Shown piece after piece: positions 11,638 to 12,704 of a DNA stretch of 12,704 nt. The position numbers were made by a program, and so were the translations under genes. Position 1 is the stretch's first letter, and each line of letters opens with the position of its first letter. This DNA comes from Candidatus Dojkabacteria bacterium. Lineage in GTDB: Bacteria; Patescibacteriota; Dojkabacteria; GCA-002793355. Below the pieces are notes generated by a model. The model was not told the DNA's origin, made no database searches, and saw only the letters and a program-made list of their open reading frames with translations. The stretch spans positions 1 through 12,704 of the forward strand of contig JALVLD010000097.1 in NCBI GenBank assembly GCA_027033525.1. The letters are read 5' to 3'.

Positions 11638-12704
11638 TTAAGCAATAATTCCCAACACAAGAAGCACTAAGCCTACAATAAGATGCGTTAATTTAATATT
11701 TTGCTTGCGAGCAGCTTCAAGTTTTTGTAAATCTATACCCTTGTAAGCTAAGGCTACTATTGCCAACATTGGCAAAACAAACACAAAATTGTACAAAAGC
11801 AAAAGACCTAAGGCATAGGCAAAATTATTATGTGTAGCTAGCATCCCTAAAATCACTAAATATGGCCCAGATGTACACGGCAATAAAAACAACCCAACAA
11901 GAACAGCTATTACTACAACACTTATTGGTGAAGTAATACTTTTTATTAAGGCTTTTAGTTTAGGACGCCAGCTAAATGGTACTTCCATCACAAAACACCT
12001 ACCATACCAAAAAGCGTCCTTAATATTTAGTAAGCCTAAAATTATTGCTAAAATTTTTGCAGCTAGCCGTAACCATTTAGAAAAGTTTACAAAACTTAAC
12101 ACTTTATAAAGCCCAAGCCCTAATAATAAATAAACTATATAGACAACTAGCACAAAAAGTAAACCACTAAAGATAGCTTGTTTTTTAGACTTCTTAGTTA
12201 ATAAGGTACTCATAAGCAAAATTAAAATTGCAAATGCACAAGGATTTATTGCATCTGTAAATGCAGCCATTATAACTGGTAAAATGCCTAATCTTCGAGT
12301 GTCTCTAGGGTTGGGGGCATTAGAACTAGCCTGATTTGTAGGTTTTTTCCCTTCACTTGCTAAGAATTTAATTATTTCGTTATCGCCTAGATAATATTTA
12401 TTCCCAACAACTAGAAGTGGAACACCGCGATTTTCTGGAGAAATACCAAGTTTGTCGCACTCTTTATTAAATTGCTCAATATTTTCATTGTTTGTAAGTT
12501 CTATTATTTTTATCCTATCTTGCAAATTATTTGCATTTATATATTCTTTTACCTTTTGACAATGAGGACAAGTAGGGAGCGAGTACATAATATACTGAAA
12601 ATCTACAGTTGCAGATACTTTTAGTGCAGAACCTCCCAAACCTACAAATGTCACTAATATAAAAATTAATACCCAAGCTAGCCCCAAAATTAATCTATAA
12701 TAAC
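11638..12704 (-). CDS. Thioredoxin-like domain fused to CcdA/DsbD-type membrane electron carrier (open to right edge)
   Basis: Counting from a TTG at 12687: a membrane segment or signal at about 2-24, then a thioredoxin/glutaredoxin-like domain with redox pair Cys40-Pro-His-Cys43 and cis-Pro in GVPLLVV (88-94), which should lie outside. After an Asn/Pro-rich linker (115-130) comes a six-helix-like CcdA/DsbD domain (135-349) with its paired cysteines in INPCAF (Cys150) and LLPCTSG (Cys271). Such proteins carry electrons from cytoplasmic thioredoxin across the membrane to reduce outside disulfides. The fusion order is unusual: DsbD has its thioredoxin domain at the C-terminus. The frame stays open through 12702 (adding Tyr-Tyr-Arg-Leu-Ile), so the true start may lie outside the window; a leaderless TTG after TATTAT (12697-12702) is possible. 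Cys77 and Cys231 are extra. Confidence 0.9.
   Translation of the reverse strand, partial: YYRLILGLAWVLIFILVTFVGLGGSALKVSATVDFQYIMYSLPTCPHCQKVKEYINANNLQDRIKIIELTNNENIEQFNKECDKLGISPENRGVPLLVVGNKYYLGDNEIIKFLASEGKKPTNQASSNAPNPRDTRRLGILPVIMAAFTDAINPCAFAILILLMSTLLTKKSKKQAIFSGLLFVLVVYIVYLLLGLGLYKVLSFVNFSKWLRLAAKILAIILGLLNIKDAFWYGRCFVMEVPFSWRPKLKALIKSITSPISVVVIAVLVGLFLLPCTSGPYLVILGMLATHNNFAYALGLLLLYNFVFVLPMLAIVALAYKGIDLQKLEAARKQNIKLTHLIVGLVLLVLGIIA

Noticed and set aside
1..12704. CRISPR array, transposon ends or phage genes
   Set aside because: No regularly spaced repeats, transposase, integrase or phage structural motifs were seen; the only dispersed repeat is the two-copy palindrome.

Overview
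The window is AT-rich bacterial chromosome with tightly packed genes. It carries a sortase, a minimal type I signal peptidase, Ig-fold membrane proteins, a ParB-like protein and four tRNA genes with no encoded CCA. Shine-Dalgarno sequences are almost absent, and several start codons lie only 5-7 bases after a -10 hexamer, so leaderless transcripts look common. This combination recalls a small-genome lineage such as Patescibacteria/CPR, but that placement is an inference and no marker here proves it. UGA is used as a normal stop (sortase, signal peptidase), so the UGA=Gly code of some of these lineages does not apply.

Layout. (1) 1-3968, minus strand: a cell-surface operon read right to left, with a sortase, two tandem GT4-like glycosyltransferases that overlap by 17 bases, and a partial unknown gene running off the left edge. 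(2) 4006-4851, plus strand: a two-Ig-domain membrane protein divergent from the sortase across 37 bases. It ends in an LPNSAG motif, a hydrophobic helix and a basic tail, so it may be the sortase's substrate. (3) 4903-6312, minus: a pyruvate kinase family protein that has lost active-site residues. (4) 6486-6646, plus: tRNA-Ser(CGA) and tRNA-Arg(CCG), followed by a GC-rich palindromic repeat. (5) 6773-7738, plus: a Fic-like protein with a ruined catalytic motif and an intact winged helix. (6) 7743-9055, minus: a signal peptidase and a ParB-like protein coupled by ATGA. (7) 9106-10080, minus: tRNA-Glu(TTC), a GNAT acetyltransferase, tRNA-Leu(TAG) and the second copy of the palindromic repeat. 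(8) 10112-10876, minus: an unknown single-pass membrane protein with four outside cysteines. (9) 11047-11631, plus: a deoxyribosyltransferase-like domain fused to a ribbon-helix-helix-like tail. (10) 11638-12704, minus: a thioredoxin-like domain fused to a CcdA/DsbD electron-transfer membrane domain, open to the right edge.

Taken together, secretion (signal peptidase), surface attachment (sortase and Ig protein), glycosylation (two glycosyltransferases) and disulfide chemistry (Trx-CcdA) point to cell-envelope building. A second theme is recognisable enzyme folds whose catalytic residues are changed: pyruvate kinase, Fic, the ParB CTP motif, the deoxyribosyltransferase and both glycosyltransferases. 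No CRISPR array, transposase, rRNA or phage module was seen. No gene-free stretch exceeds 300 bases; the longest are 6313-6485 and 10877-11046.
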